Shown here in pieces: positions 1-9,028 of a stretch of DNA of 64,000 nucleotides. The notes under the pieces are model-generated. The model worked only from the letters and a program-made list of their open reading frames with translations, had not been told where the DNA came from and searched no databases. The DNA lies in NCBI RefSeq assembly GCF_020084865.1, contig NZ_CP071953.1, forward strand, positions 2,108,001 to 2,172,000. The letters are read 5' to 3'. A program made the translations under genes and the position numbers. Every line of letters begins with the position of its first letter. The stretch's first letter is position 1. The stretch comes from Candidatus Kaistella beijingensis (GTDB lineage Bacteria; Bacteroidota; Bacteroidia; Flavobacteriales; Weeksellaceae).

Positions 1-270
1 GGAAAGTTCTCTTTCTGGAACAACAATTTTAGGTGTAGTTGTTCTAGGTGTAGAATCCGAATCGTCATTCCAAGTTTTTCCTGAACCTGTATTGCTGGTT
101 TTAGTGGCGCATTTATCTTCAATATTGCCTATCAAATCGTCAATTCTTTTATCCATAGAAATGGAAAGAGGCGTTCCCGCAATCGTGTCGTTTTTTACAA
201 CTTGCTGTGCGTCAATTTGATTAATGGAGAATAAGGATAGAACTGCAATTATTTTAAGAATATATTTCAT
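1..270 (-). CDS. Secreted protein, N-terminal part (window edge cuts it)
   Basis: The reading frame starts with ATG at 270 on the minus strand and runs off the left edge. 90 residues are visible. The first 22 residues are a signal peptide: lysine, a hydrophobic stretch, then a site near QIDA-QQ. The mature part begins with a short conserved-looking segment (DTIAGTPLSISMDKRI), continues through a polar Ser/Thr-rich linker and ends in VVPERELS. From memory, flavobacterial SPOR-domain (peptidoglycan-binding) proteins often start like this, but the SPOR domain would lie outside the window, so this is only a guess. It is divergent from the act operon. Confidence 0.6.
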   Translation of the reverse strand, partial: MKYILKIIAVLSLFSINQIDAQQVVKNDTIAGTPLSISMDKRIDDLIGNIEDKCATKTSNTGSGKTWNDDSDSTPRTTTPKIVVPERELS

Positions 271-399
271 CAACTATTTATTTTGGGCAAATTTAATACA
301 AATAAAATTTATACCAATCTTTGTTATTTAGAACGGTTACAAATTAAATGAAATGACGAAAAGCAGACGCTGTTGCTGTTAAATTTCTGTTAAAAGTCT

Positions 400-407
400 T
401 ATTTTTG
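400..407 (+). promoter_or_regulatory. Putative -7 box of the act operon
   Basis: TATTTTTG fits the Bacteroidota -7 consensus TAnnTTTG and lies 50 bp before the actA start codon. No clear TTTG -33 box is seen at the usual distance, so the call rests on one box. Confidence 0.4.
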
Positions 408-457
408 CCAAATTGAAAAGTAAACTCAATACATTTTAACAACCCAAGATTTTATAA

Positions 458-1822
458 ATGATTAGTTGGAGAAAGCATTACAAAAGGGGTCTGATTGCAA
501 TAGGACTGTTGTTATCGACCAGTGCTTCTATTTACGCTCAAGGAGATGCCAAAAACGGTGAAAAGCTTTTCAAAGCGAACTGTACGGCGTGTCACGCATT
601 AGACAAACAACTTGTGGGACCTGCTTTAGGCGGCGTAGTAGACAGACTCAAAAAAGAGCAGAATCTGGATACAGACTGGCTGCACAAGTGGATCAAAGAC
701 AACGAAGCGCTCCGTAAATCTGGAGATAAATATGCAAACGAAGTTTTTGAAAAGTTCAACAAAACGGCGATGACTCCGTTTCCTAGTCTTTCCGACCAGG
801 ATATTACCGATATTTTAGAGTACACTACTAATCCACCTGCACCAGAACCAGCTGCAGATGCTGCAACTGCTACTGACGCAAATTCAGTTCAGGCAATTGA
901 AGCGGCTAAAAAAGAGTCGATGAATTCTAAAATCATCCTGATTTCTTTGGCTGCGATTGGCGGACTTCTTCTTTGGTTGCTTCTTAAATTAAGACAGCTC
1001 GTAAAACTTCAGCAAACGGATGAATTAGCGGGTCTTAATGCTACAAGAGCTTATTCATTCGCAGATCTTTACAAAAAATACCATTATGTAGGAAAGGGAA
1101 TCCTCGTTCTTCTTGGAATCTTTGCTGCATACGGAATTTGGAACTGGTTGATGTGGATTGGTGTTTACAAAGGCTACAAACCTGAACAACCTATTTATTT
1201 CTCTCATAAAATTCACGCAGGTGAGAATAAAATCGATTGTCAACTTTGTCACTCATCAGCAAAATATGGTAAGGTTTCTGAAATTCCTTCCATGAATGTT
1301 TGTATGAACTGCCACCGAAATATTTCCGAGTACAAAGGAAAATACATGGAGCCAGGAAAAGACAAGGCTTTCTACGACGGTGAAATTCAAAAAATATACG
1401 CTGCAACAGGTTGGGATCCAGCTACACAGCAATATACTGGAAAAACCAAACCAGTGGAATGGGTAAGAATTCACAATATGCCTGATTTCGTGTACTTTAA
1501 TCACGCTCAACACGTTGTTGCAGGTGAACAGGCGATTATCAATTCATACAACAAAAAAAATCCTGAGGCTAAAATCGATGTGGTTTGTAAAGCTTGTCAC
1601 GGACAAGTGGACACCATGAACGTGGTGCAAATGGCAAACGACTTCACAATGGGATGGTGTATCGAATGTCACAGAACAACAGAAGTTGATATGAACAACG
1701 GTTATAATAAAGAGTACTTCAAAAATCTACACGAGAAACTGAAAAAACAGTATCCAAAATCTGAAGGTAAGATTACAGTAGATGCAATTGGAGGTCTTGA
1801 GTGTGGTAAATGTCATTATTAA
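458..1822 (+). CDS. actA: Alternative complex III subunit ActA, multihaem cytochrome c
   Basis: ActA is the periplasmic electron-transfer subunit of alternative complex III, which oxidises membrane quinol and reduces a cytochrome c or an oxidase. The 454-residue protein has a signal segment (1-27) and a class I-like cytochrome c domain with CTACH at 42-46. Two membrane segments follow (about 158-178 and 213-235), then a pentahaem domain with CxxCH motifs at Cys261, 282, 377, 401 and 449. That makes six haem sites in one chain; ActA of characterised complexes is described as pentahaem. The last motif ends four bases before the stop codon. It is the first gene of actABCDEF. Confidence 0.93.
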   Translation: MISWRKHYKRGLIAIGLLLSTSASIYAQGDAKNGEKLFKANCTACHALDKQLVGPALGGVVDRLKKEQNLDTDWLHKWIKDNEALRKSGDKYANEVFEKFNKTAMTPFPSLSDQDITDILEYTTNPPAPEPAADAATATDANSVQAIEAAKKESMNSKIILISLAAIGGLLLWLLLKLRQLVKLQQTDELAGLNATRAYSFADLYKKYHYVGKGILVLLGIFAAYGIWNWLMWIGVYKGYKPEQPIYFSHKIHAGENKIDCQLCHSSAKYGKVSEIPSMNVCMNCHRNISEYKGKYMEPGKDKAFYDGEIQKIYAATGWDPATQQYTGKTKPVEWVRIHNMPDFVYFNHAQHVVAGEQAIINSYNKKNPEAKIDVVCKACHGQVDTMNVVQMANDFTMGWCIECHRTTEVDMNNGYNKEYFKNLHEKLKKQYPKSEGKITVDAIGGLECGKCHY

Positions 1823-1844
1823 TAACGAAAAATTAGAAGTATCA

Positions 1845-4800
1845 ATGGCTTCAAATAAAATACAATTCAGAAGTATTCACGAATTAGAAGACCCAACTTT
1901 GACAGGAAGGTTGGCTCAAAAGGAGTTCCTTCAGGAAATTCCCGTGGATGAACAAACAGGTGAATTAAAACCTAATGAGTCGGAATCCACAGGAACTTCA
2001 AGAAGAGATTTCCTTAAACTTTTAGGATTTTCTACCGCTGCAGTTACTTTGGCTGCGTGTGAAGCGCCGGTGATCAAAACAATTCCGTATGTGGTAAAAC
2101 CGCACGAAATTATTCCAGGTGTTCCTAATTATTACGCATCCACTTATTTTGACGGGTACGATTTCGCAAGTGTTTTAGTAAAGACAAGGGAAGGAAGACC
2201 AATCAAAATTGAACCGAATCCAATGGCAAACGGTTTGGGTAAAACCAATGCAAGAGCACAGGCTTCAGTTCTTTCGCTTTATGATAACGATAAAGTAAAA
2301 CAGCCAAAACTAAACGGGAAAGACGAAACTTTCGACAAAGTTGATGATTTCGTTTTAAAAGGTTTAACAGATGCTCAAGCAGGGGGAAAAAGAATCGTGC
2401 TTTTATCGCATTCTTTTGCATCGCCTACTTTCAAAAAATTATTTGCTGATTTCAAGGCAAAATATCCTACCGCAGAATTGGTAACGTACGACGCGGTTCC
2501 TTATTCAGCAGCTTTGGATGCAGCACAGGAAGTTTTCGGTCAAAGAGCTTTGCCCGTTTACGATTTATCTAAAACGCAGTTGGTGGTTTCTTTCCAAGCA
2601 GATTTCTTGGGAGAATTCAACGGCGGAACTTTAGAAACATCTTACGCAGCTGCAAGAAAGCCAGGCCCAGATATGTTGAGACACATTCAGATTGAATCAA
2701 ATTTGTCTTTAACTGGAGCAAACGCAGATACAAGAATTAAGTTAAAGCCAAGTGCAGTAAATAAAGTTTTAGTTGAAGTTTATAACGGTTTAAACGGTGG
2801 AGCAACAAGCAAAGAAGCCGCAGAAATTGTAAAAGAACTTCAGGCTAAAGGAAGCAATGCTGTTGTTTTTGCAGACGGTTCAAAAGGAGCGCACGTTTTG
2901 GCTCATTTGATCAACCAAAAATTAGGTTCAACAGCTTTCACAGGAAAAGCAAACTTCTTAAAAGAATTTGACGGAGCGAGATATCAGGAATTTCTTTCTT
3001 GGATGAACGCTGGTCAAGTTGGCGTGTTGATTTCAAACAATGTAAACCCAATTTATTCTAACAACAAAGGAGAAGATTTCAAAAAATTATTGGCAAAAGT
3101 TCCAACAATTGTTGCGATTGCCGATAAGAAAAATGAAATGTACAAAGCTGCAAAAGCTGTAATTCCTGTAGCAAACTGGTTGGAATCTTGGGGAGATATG
3201 GCACCACAAACTGGTGTTTATACTTTAATGCAGCCGACTATTCAAAAAATTTACAAATCAAGACAAATTGAAGATTCTTTATTGGTTTGGATGAATGGAA
3301 AAGGAAATCCTGCAAACAATTATTACGATTACTTAAAAGCAAATGCTGCTACCTTAATAGGTGAAACTACCTTCAACAAAGCGCTTTATAATGGTGTTCT
3401 TGAAGGAGGAAATACCGCAACACTTTCTTACACAGGTGGAAATGCTGCTCAAGCTGCAACCGAGTTAGGAAATTTAAAAGCATCTGAATTGGAATTGGTT
3501 CTTTATACCAAAACTTCAATGGGAGATGGAACTCAGGCAAACAACCCTTGGTTGCAGGAATTACCGGATCCGATTACCAGAATGACTTGGGATAATTATT
3601 TGACCATGTCACCAAAAGATGCAAAACAACTTGGAATCAAAAATAATCTGAATGCAAGAATGCAGTTGGATGGTTCTAAAGTAAACCTTACAGTAAACGG
3701 AGTAACCATTAAAGATGTTCCTGTTTTTGTTCAGCCTGGACAAGCGGAAGGTTCTTTAGGACTTGCTCTGGGTTACGGTAAGAAAGATTCAGGAAAAGTT
3801 GCAGAAACTGGAGTGAACGCGTTCCCGTTATTTGATGGTTCAAACACGGTTCTTTCAAATGTAAAAATTGAAAAAACAGGTGATGACCATGAGTTTGCAG
3901 GAATTCAGTTGCAAAATACTTTGATGGGACGTTACGAAATCGCGAGAGAAGTTCCTTTGGATGATTTCTTACACGTAAAATTCGATGACGAAAAATTAGG
4001 CTGGAACAAACCTTTGGAATACCACACCATTGGCGGAGCTCTTCCTGCAGGAAAAATTGACCTTTGGGATGCTTTCGATGATACCGATGGTCCTCACTTC
4101 AACCTTTCAGTAGATTTGAATTCATGTACAGGTTGTGGAGCTTGTGTAATCGCTTGTCAAGCTGAAAACAATGTTCCTGTTGTTGGAAAAGAAGAGGTGA
4201 GAATGTCGCGTGATATGTATTGGTTGAGAATTGACCGTTACTACACAACGATTATGCCTGAAAATCTTGACAAGAACAAGGACGGAAAATTATCACAGGC
4301 AGAAGCTGTTGACGGAGGTTTAGACGTTCCAGGAATGTACGGTCATTTCCTTGACAAAGACAGCGGTATCTTGAACCACCCTGCAGACAATCCAGATGTG
4401 ATTTTCCAACCGGTGATGTGTCAACATTGTAACCATGCACCGTGTGAAACAGTTTGTCCGGTTGCGGCAACTTCTCACGGTAAACAAGGTCAAAACCAAA
4501 TGGCTTACAACCGATGTATTGGTACAAGATATTGTGCGAACAACTGTCCATATAAAGTAAGAAGATTCAACTGGTTTACTTACAATCTTAATGATAAATT
4601 CGACTTTAATCAAAATAATGATTTAGGAAGAATGGTTCTTAATCCAGATGTGGTAGTAAGAACAAGAGGGGTGATGGAAAAATGTTCAATGTGTATCCAA
4701 ATGACACAGAACGTTATTCTTGAAGCGAAAAAAGATGGAAGAACCGTAAAAGACGGCGAATTCTCAACAGCTTGCGTAAACGCTTGTGCAACTGGTGCAA

Positions 4801-4949
4801 TGACTTTCGGTGACATTAATGACAAGTCATCAAAAGTGCGAGAACTTTACGGAAGCAACAGAAGATATACTTTACTTGAGGAAATCGGTACGAAACCAAA
4901 CGTTTTCTACCACACTAAAGTAAGAAACAGAAAAGAACAAAATGTTTAA
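1845..4949 (+). CDS. actB: Alternative complex III subunit ActB, iron-sulfur/molybdopterin-type protein
   Basis: ActB is the large peripheral subunit that passes electrons from quinol through iron-sulfur clusters to the ActA haems. The 1034-residue protein starts at the ATG at 1845, 22 bp after actA; an upstream in-frame ATG at 1782 lies inside actA and was not used. The N-terminal region carries a twin-arginine motif (SRRDFLKLLG) followed by a lipobox-like LAAC. A molybdopterin-oxidoreductase-like region spans most of the chain. The C-terminal ferredoxin part has cysteine groups starting at C761 (CTGCGACVIAC) and C859 (CQHCNHAPCETVC), plus two more groups. An EF-hand-like loop sits at 809-820 between the first two groups. 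Confidence 0.93.
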   Translation: MASNKIQFRSIHELEDPTLTGRLAQKEFLQEIPVDEQTGELKPNESESTGTSRRDFLKLLGFSTAAVTLAACEAPVIKTIPYVVKPHEIIPGVPNYYASTYFDGYDFASVLVKTREGRPIKIEPNPMANGLGKTNARAQASVLSLYDNDKVKQPKLNGKDETFDKVDDFVLKGLTDAQAGGKRIVLLSHSFASPTFKKLFADFKAKYPTAELVTYDAVPYSAALDAAQEVFGQRALPVYDLSKTQLVVSFQADFLGEFNGGTLETSYAAARKPGPDMLRHIQIESNLSLTGANADTRIKLKPSAVNKVLVEVYNGLNGGATSKEAAEIVKELQAKGSNAVVFADGSKGAHVLAHLINQKLGSTAFTGKANFLKEFDGARYQEFLSWMNAGQVGVLISNNVNPIYSNNKGEDFKKLLAKVPTIVAIADKKNEMYKAAKAVIPVANWLESWGDMAPQTGVYTLMQPTIQKIYKSRQIEDSLLVWMNGKGNPANNYYDYLKANAATLIGETTFNKALYNGVLEGGNTATLSYTGGNAAQAATELGNLKASELELVLYTKTSMGDGTQANNPWLQELPDPITRMTWDNYLTMSPKDAKQLGIKNNLNARMQLDGSKVNLTVNGVTIKDVPVFVQPGQAEGSLGLALGYGKKDSGKVAETGVNAFPLFDGSNTVLSNVKIEKTGDDHEFAGIQLQNTLMGRYEIAREVPLDDFLHVKFDDEKLGWNKPLEYHTIGGALPAGKIDLWDAFDDTDGPHFNLSVDLNSCTGCGACVIACQAENNVPVVGKEEVRMSRDMYWLRIDRYYTTIMPENLDKNKDGKLSQAEAVDGGLDVPGMYGHFLDKDSGILNHPADNPDVIFQPVMCQHCNHAPCETVCPVAATSHGKQGQNQMAYNRCIGTRYCANNCPYKVRRFNWFTYNLNDKFDFNQNNDLGRMVLNPDVVVRTRGVMEKCSMCIQMTQNVILEAKKDGRTVKDGEFSTACVNACATGAMTFGDINDKSSKVRELYGSNRRYTLLEEIGTKPNVFYHTKVRNRKEQNV

Positions 4950-4967
4950 ATAATAAATAGGTAAAAA

Positions 4968-6368
4968 ATGTCAGGACATTACGAAGCTCCGATAAGGGAA
5001 CCTTTAATTATTGGTCATAAGACTTATCACGATATTTCAAATGATATCGCAAGACCTATCGAGGAACGCGCAGGAAAATTATGGTGGGTTTCCTTTTGGA
5101 TAGCTTTAACACTATTCATCTACGGATTTGGCTGTATCGCGTACACCATTGGTACCGGTATCGGTGCATGGGGACTTAACAGAACCAACAACTGGGGATG
5201 GGATATCACCAACTTTGTGTGGTGGGTAGGTATTGGTCACGCCGGAACCTTAATCTCTGCAGTTCTCCTTTTATTTAGACAGAGATGGAGAATGTCGGTA
5301 AACCGATCTGCAGAAGCGATGACGATTTTCGCCGTTGTGCAGGCAGCAATTTTCCCGGTAATTCACATGGGTAGAGTTTGGGTAGGATATTGGGTATTCC
5401 CTTTACCAAACCAGTTCGGTTCACTTTGGACTAACTTTAACTCACCGTTACTTTGGGACGTATTTGCAATCTCCACTTATTTCTCTGTATCAACCGTATT
5501 CTGGTTTATGGGATTGATCCCTGACTTTGCGATGATCAGAGACCGTGCAAAAACGCCTTGGACAAAAAGAATTTATACCTTCCTGGCTTTCGGTTGGGGT
5601 GGTAAAGCAAAACACTGGCAAAGATTTGAGGAACTTTCATTAGTTTTGGCAGGTTTGGCAACTCCACTAGTATTCTCGGTTCACACCACGGTATCCTTTG
5701 ACTTTGCTACTTCCGTAATTAAAGGATGGCACTCAACAATTTATCCTCCATACTTCGTTGCAGGTGCGATTTTCTCAGGATTTGCGATGGTACAGACACT
5801 TTTGTTGGTTGCAAGAAAAGTTTGTCACCTTGAAGATTACATCACCATGTATCACATCGAGATCATGAACATCGTGATCATCGTAACTGGTGGAATGGTA
5901 ACTGTAGCTTACGCAACTGAATATTTCATCGCTTGGTATTCCGGTTCAAGATATGAGGACTTTACTTATCTTTCTCCAGGTGCAGCAACAGGACCTTATT
6001 GGTGGGCTTTCTGGGCGTTGATCATCTGTAACCTTGTTATTCCTGCATTATTTTGGTTCAAGAGAATCCGTACGAACATCATCGCAACGTTTATCATCGC
6101 TTTGGTAATCAACATCGGGATGTGGTTTGAAAGATTTGATATCATCGTTATCAACATTGCAAGAGATTACTTGCCTTCAGGTTGGACGATGTTTAAACCA
6201 ACCATCATTGATGTAGGTGTATTCCTGGGAACAATCGGGTTCTTCTCGGTATTATTCCTTCTTTACGCAAGAACATTCCCTGTAATTGCACAGGCTGAAT
6301 TGAAGACTATTTTGAAAATATCAGGTGAAACTTATAAAGCAAAAGACGAAGAAGATGAGCACCACTAA
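4968..6368 (+). CDS. actC: Alternative complex III subunit ActC, NrfD/PsrC-like membrane protein
   Basis: ActC is the quinol-binding integral membrane subunit, related to NrfD and polysulfide reductase PsrC. The 466-residue protein has about ten hydrophobic segments, beginning near residue 40 (WWVSFWIALTLFIYGFG) and ending near 440, with short charged loops. Both ends are hydrophilic. It follows actB by 18 bp and overlaps the actD start by 14 bp, so translation is probably coupled. Length and order match the conserved actABCDEF arrangement. Confidence 0.93.
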   Translation: MSGHYEAPIREPLIIGHKTYHDISNDIARPIEERAGKLWWVSFWIALTLFIYGFGCIAYTIGTGIGAWGLNRTNNWGWDITNFVWWVGIGHAGTLISAVLLLFRQRWRMSVNRSAEAMTIFAVVQAAIFPVIHMGRVWVGYWVFPLPNQFGSLWTNFNSPLLWDVFAISTYFSVSTVFWFMGLIPDFAMIRDRAKTPWTKRIYTFLAFGWGGKAKHWQRFEELSLVLAGLATPLVFSVHTTVSFDFATSVIKGWHSTIYPPYFVAGAIFSGFAMVQTLLLVARKVCHLEDYITMYHIEIMNIVIIVTGGMVTVAYATEYFIAWYSGSRYEDFTYLSPGAATGPYWWAFWALIICNLVIPALFWFKRIRTNIIATFIIALVINIGMWFERFDIIVINIARDYLPSGWTMFKPTIIDVGVFLGTIGFFSVLFLLYARTFPVIAQAELKTILKISGETYKAKDEEDEHH

Positions 6369-6876
6369 AAAAATATACGGTATCTACGCCGATGACGACG
6401 ATTTACTGAACGGCGTGCATGCTTGCAATGACAAAGGAATTAAAATTAACGAGGTGTATACTCCGTTTCCGGTTCACGGTCTTGATAAAGCTTTAGGTTT
6501 AAGAAAAACTAGGATTTCTGATGCTGCATTCTTGTATGCGGTTTACGGAATTACCATAGGAACTTTAGTAACTTGGTACACCATGAATCACGACTGGCCA
6601 CAAAATATTGGTGGTAAACCAGCATTTTTGTGGGCGCACAATATGCCTGCTTTCGTGGTTCCAATGTTTGAATTAATGGTTTTCTGTGCTGCACACATGA
6701 TGTCGCTGACTTTTTTGGCAAGAAACAAAATGTATCCAGGATGTCCGCCACAAAATCCAGATCCAAGAACAACCGATGACAAGTTTATGATGGAATTTGT
6801 AACCGATGATGTTGATGCAGTAAAACAAGTTCTGATTGATACTGGGGTTGAAGAAATAACTGTAAAAGATGCTTAA
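6355..6876 (+). CDS. actD: Alternative complex III subunit ActD (DUF3341)
   Basis: ActD is a small membrane subunit of alternative complex III with two transmembrane helices. The 173-residue protein has a cytoplasmic N-terminal domain of about 65 residues (KIYGIYADDDDLLNGVHAC), two hydrophobic helices around 67-85 and 105-130, and an acidic C-terminal tail. The start at 6355 (MSTTKKIYG) lies inside the actC 3' end. An earlier in-frame ATG at 6325 would add ten residues from the actC coding region and is less likely. Confidence 0.9.
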   Translation: MSTTKKIYGIYADDDDLLNGVHACNDKGIKINEVYTPFPVHGLDKALGLRKTRISDAAFLYAVYGITIGTLVTWYTMNHDWPQNIGGKPAFLWAHNMPAFVVPMFELMVFCAAHMMSLTFLARNKMYPGCPPQNPDPRTTDDKFMMEFVTDDVDAVKQVLIDTGVEEITVKDA

Positions 6877-6877
6877 A

Positions 6878-7624
6878 ATGACAAAGAATATATTTAAAAT
6901 CACGGCTATTTTAGGTTTTGCAGCAATTTCATTAAGTTCTTGCAGCAAAGAAAATCCACCTCTGGTTTATTTTCCAGATATGTATTTTCCGGTTGCTTAT
7001 GATCCTTTGATGAAAGCTCAAGATGCTTATTCAAAACATGAGAACGAGATTCCTGCTTTTGTAAAAAATGACGGAGCTACTGGTTTAAGCCCAGTGAACG
7101 GAACCGTTGCGCAAAACAGAGAGGGAGTTGCTGATGAAGCTGCAAACGTAGCAATGACTCCCGATCAGTACAATGCGGGTTACGATGCATCTAAGTTAGT
7201 TACTGCATCACCACTTGATCCAGCAAATCAGGAAAAAGATTTGGCAAGAGGAAAAGATTTATATAACAAAACTTGTGCGGCTTGTCACGGAACAGCAGGT
7301 GACGGTCAAGGTCCAATCGTAGCAAGCGGTGCTTATTCTGGAGTTCCAAAGTATGCTGACCGTCAAATTACAGTAGGTTCTGTTCATTATGTTTTAACAA
7401 ACGGAAGAAACGCGATGGGTTCTTATGCAGGACAACTAAAACCAGGCGACCGTTGGAGAGTTTCTATGTATGTGATGAATGCATTCAAAGGCGGAATTAA
7501 TCCTGCTCCTGCTGCAACTCCAGCAAACGCAACGGCAGCTGCACCTGCAGCTGATGCGAAACCGGCTGCTGAAACAGCTCCTGCAACACCTGCAGCAAGT
7601 GTAACAACCAGTCCAAAAAAATAA
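6878..7624 (+). CDS. actE: Alternative complex III subunit ActE, monohaem cytochrome c lipoprotein
   Basis: ActE is the monohaem cytochrome c of alternative complex III. The 248-residue protein has a lipoprotein signal with lipidation cysteine at residue 22 (SLSSC). A linker contacts the membrane part in known complexes. The cytochrome c domain has CAACH at 133-137 and an axial methionine candidate in GRNAMGSYAGQL. The last 40 or so residues are a low-complexity Ala/Pro tail that probably is disordered. ATG at 6878 is preferred over 6869 because the latter overlaps the actD stop and adds only three residues before the signal. Confidence 0.92.
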   Translation: MTKNIFKITAILGFAAISLSSCSKENPPLVYFPDMYFPVAYDPLMKAQDAYSKHENEIPAFVKNDGATGLSPVNGTVAQNREGVADEAANVAMTPDQYNAGYDASKLVTASPLDPANQEKDLARGKDLYNKTCAACHGTAGDGQGPIVASGAYSGVPKYADRQITVGSVHYVLTNGRNAMGSYAGQLKPGDRWRVSMYVMNAFKGGINPAPAATPANATAAAPAADAKPAAETAPATPAASVTTSPKK

Positions 7625-7636
7625 AAAGAATTAAAA

Positions 7637-8971
7637 ATGTATAGTTTTTCACCTAAATTAAGATTATATTCAATCATATTCATCGTTCTGGGATTGGTGC
7701 TTTTTGGAGCAGGCTACTTTATGAATCACGGGATTGATGATGCTAAAATTGAGCATTTGATGGAGGCGGTTCATGCGGGAGGTCTTAATAAACCTACGCA
7801 TTCAAGTGAATTAATTGGTCCGCAAGATCACGCAGCTCATTTGGAACATGCAAAAATGCAGATTCACAATCAGCCACTTGCTGCGGTTCACTCGGTGGCG
7901 GTGTTTTTGTTCGCTTTGAGCTGCTGTGCATTATTTTTCTACAGTATTCAAAATGCGGCACACGCAGGTTGGCCAATCATCATCTTGAGAGTGATGGAAG
8001 CAATCGCTTCTTATATTCCATGGGGAGGAGCGATATTGATTATCATAATGTTACTAAATGTGACTCATCAAGGTCATCTTTTCCACTGGATGGATTCTTC
8101 TTTAACGACTCCGGGAGATCCACACTTTGACCCAATTCTTTACGAGAAGAAAAAGTTTTTGAACATCCCATTCTATGCATTCAGAACAATTTTCTATGTT
8201 GTTGGAGCATCCTTCTTCGCATGGAAACTAAAGTCAATGTCTAAAAAAGTTGATGAAAACAAAGGAAACAGAAAAATCTACGCAAACTATTACAGTTGGA
8301 GTGTTGGTTATATCTCTTTCTTCGGGTTCTGTTCCGCAGCATGGGCATGGGATTGGTTAATGTCAATCGACCCTCACTGGTATTCAACAATGTACATTTG
8401 GTACGCGATGGTGAGTGCTTTAGCTTCTTCAATTGCAGTAATCATTTTGATCAGTGTATATTTAAAGAAAAATGGTTTCTTGCCACAATTCAATGACAAC
8501 CATTTACATGATTTAGGGGTGTTCCTGTTTGCAACAAGTATGCTTTGGACCTATACATGGTTCGCACAATTTATGTTGTATTGGTACGCAAACATTCCAG
8601 AAGAAGTTAACTATTTCTTTGGTAGATTTGAATATTACAGCTGGACTTTCTTGCCGGTAATGATTTTTGTGTTCTTGCTTCCACTTTTGGTTTTGGTAAG
8701 CTCAAGCATCAAGAGAAATTACAAAGTAGTAACAACTATGGCGGTAATCGTTCTGTTAGGACAGTGGGTAAATTATTTCAACATGGTAATGCCGGGAACA
8801 GTTGGCCCTTACTGGAAAACACCTGAAGTTTTATTATTAACGGTTGGTGCTTTGCTATTCTTTGCAGGATTATTTGTTTTCGCAGTAATGACGGCATTGA
8901 GCAAATTGAAGCTGATCCCAACAGGAAATCCATTCTTGAAAGAATCAGAGATTTACGAATATCCTTTCTAG
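7637..8971 (+). CDS. actF: Alternative complex III subunit ActF, PsrC-like membrane protein
   Basis: ActF is the second large integral membrane subunit of alternative complex III, a paralogue of ActC. The 444-residue protein has about ten hydrophobic helices, starting at residue 13 (IIFIVLGLVLFGAGYFM) and ending around 420, with a periplasmic loop after helix 1. It begins 12 bp after actE. It is the last gene of the operon: a terminator hairpin lies 23 bp after its stop, and the next gene is unrelated. Cytochrome oxidase genes coxB/coxA, which follow act genes in several other Bacteroidota, are not here. Confidence 0.92.
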   Translation: MYSFSPKLRLYSIIFIVLGLVLFGAGYFMNHGIDDAKIEHLMEAVHAGGLNKPTHSSELIGPQDHAAHLEHAKMQIHNQPLAAVHSVAVFLFALSCCALFFYSIQNAAHAGWPIIILRVMEAIASYIPWGGAILIIIMLLNVTHQGHLFHWMDSSLTTPGDPHFDPILYEKKKFLNIPFYAFRTIFYVVGASFFAWKLKSMSKKVDENKGNRKIYANYYSWSVGYISFFGFCSAAWAWDWLMSIDPHWYSTMYIWYAMVSALASSIAVIILISVYLKKNGFLPQFNDNHLHDLGVFLFATSMLWTYTWFAQFMLYWYANIPEEVNYFFGRFEYYSWTFLPVMIFVFLLPLLVLVSSSIKRNYKVVTTMAVIVLLGQWVNYFNMVMPGTVGPYWKTPEVLLLTVGALLFFAGLFVFAVMTALSKLKLIPTGNPFLKESEIYEYPF

Positions 8972-8994
8972 ATTTTGTAACAAATATTTTTTTC

Positions 8995-9028
8995 AAAAGA
9001 CTGATTCTTTAATTAATCAGTCTTTTTT
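8995..9028 (+). terminator. Terminator of the act operon
   Basis: A perfect 12-bp stem (AAAAGACTGATT with its complement at 9015-9026) and an 8-base loop end in a run of six T. The run reaches the base before the ATG of the next gene. Confidence 0.85.

Noticed and set aside
1782..1844. Longer N-terminus for ActB from an ATG inside actA
   Set aside because: The extra 21 residues come from the actA haem region in another frame. The ATG at 1845 precedes the normal N-terminus of the family.
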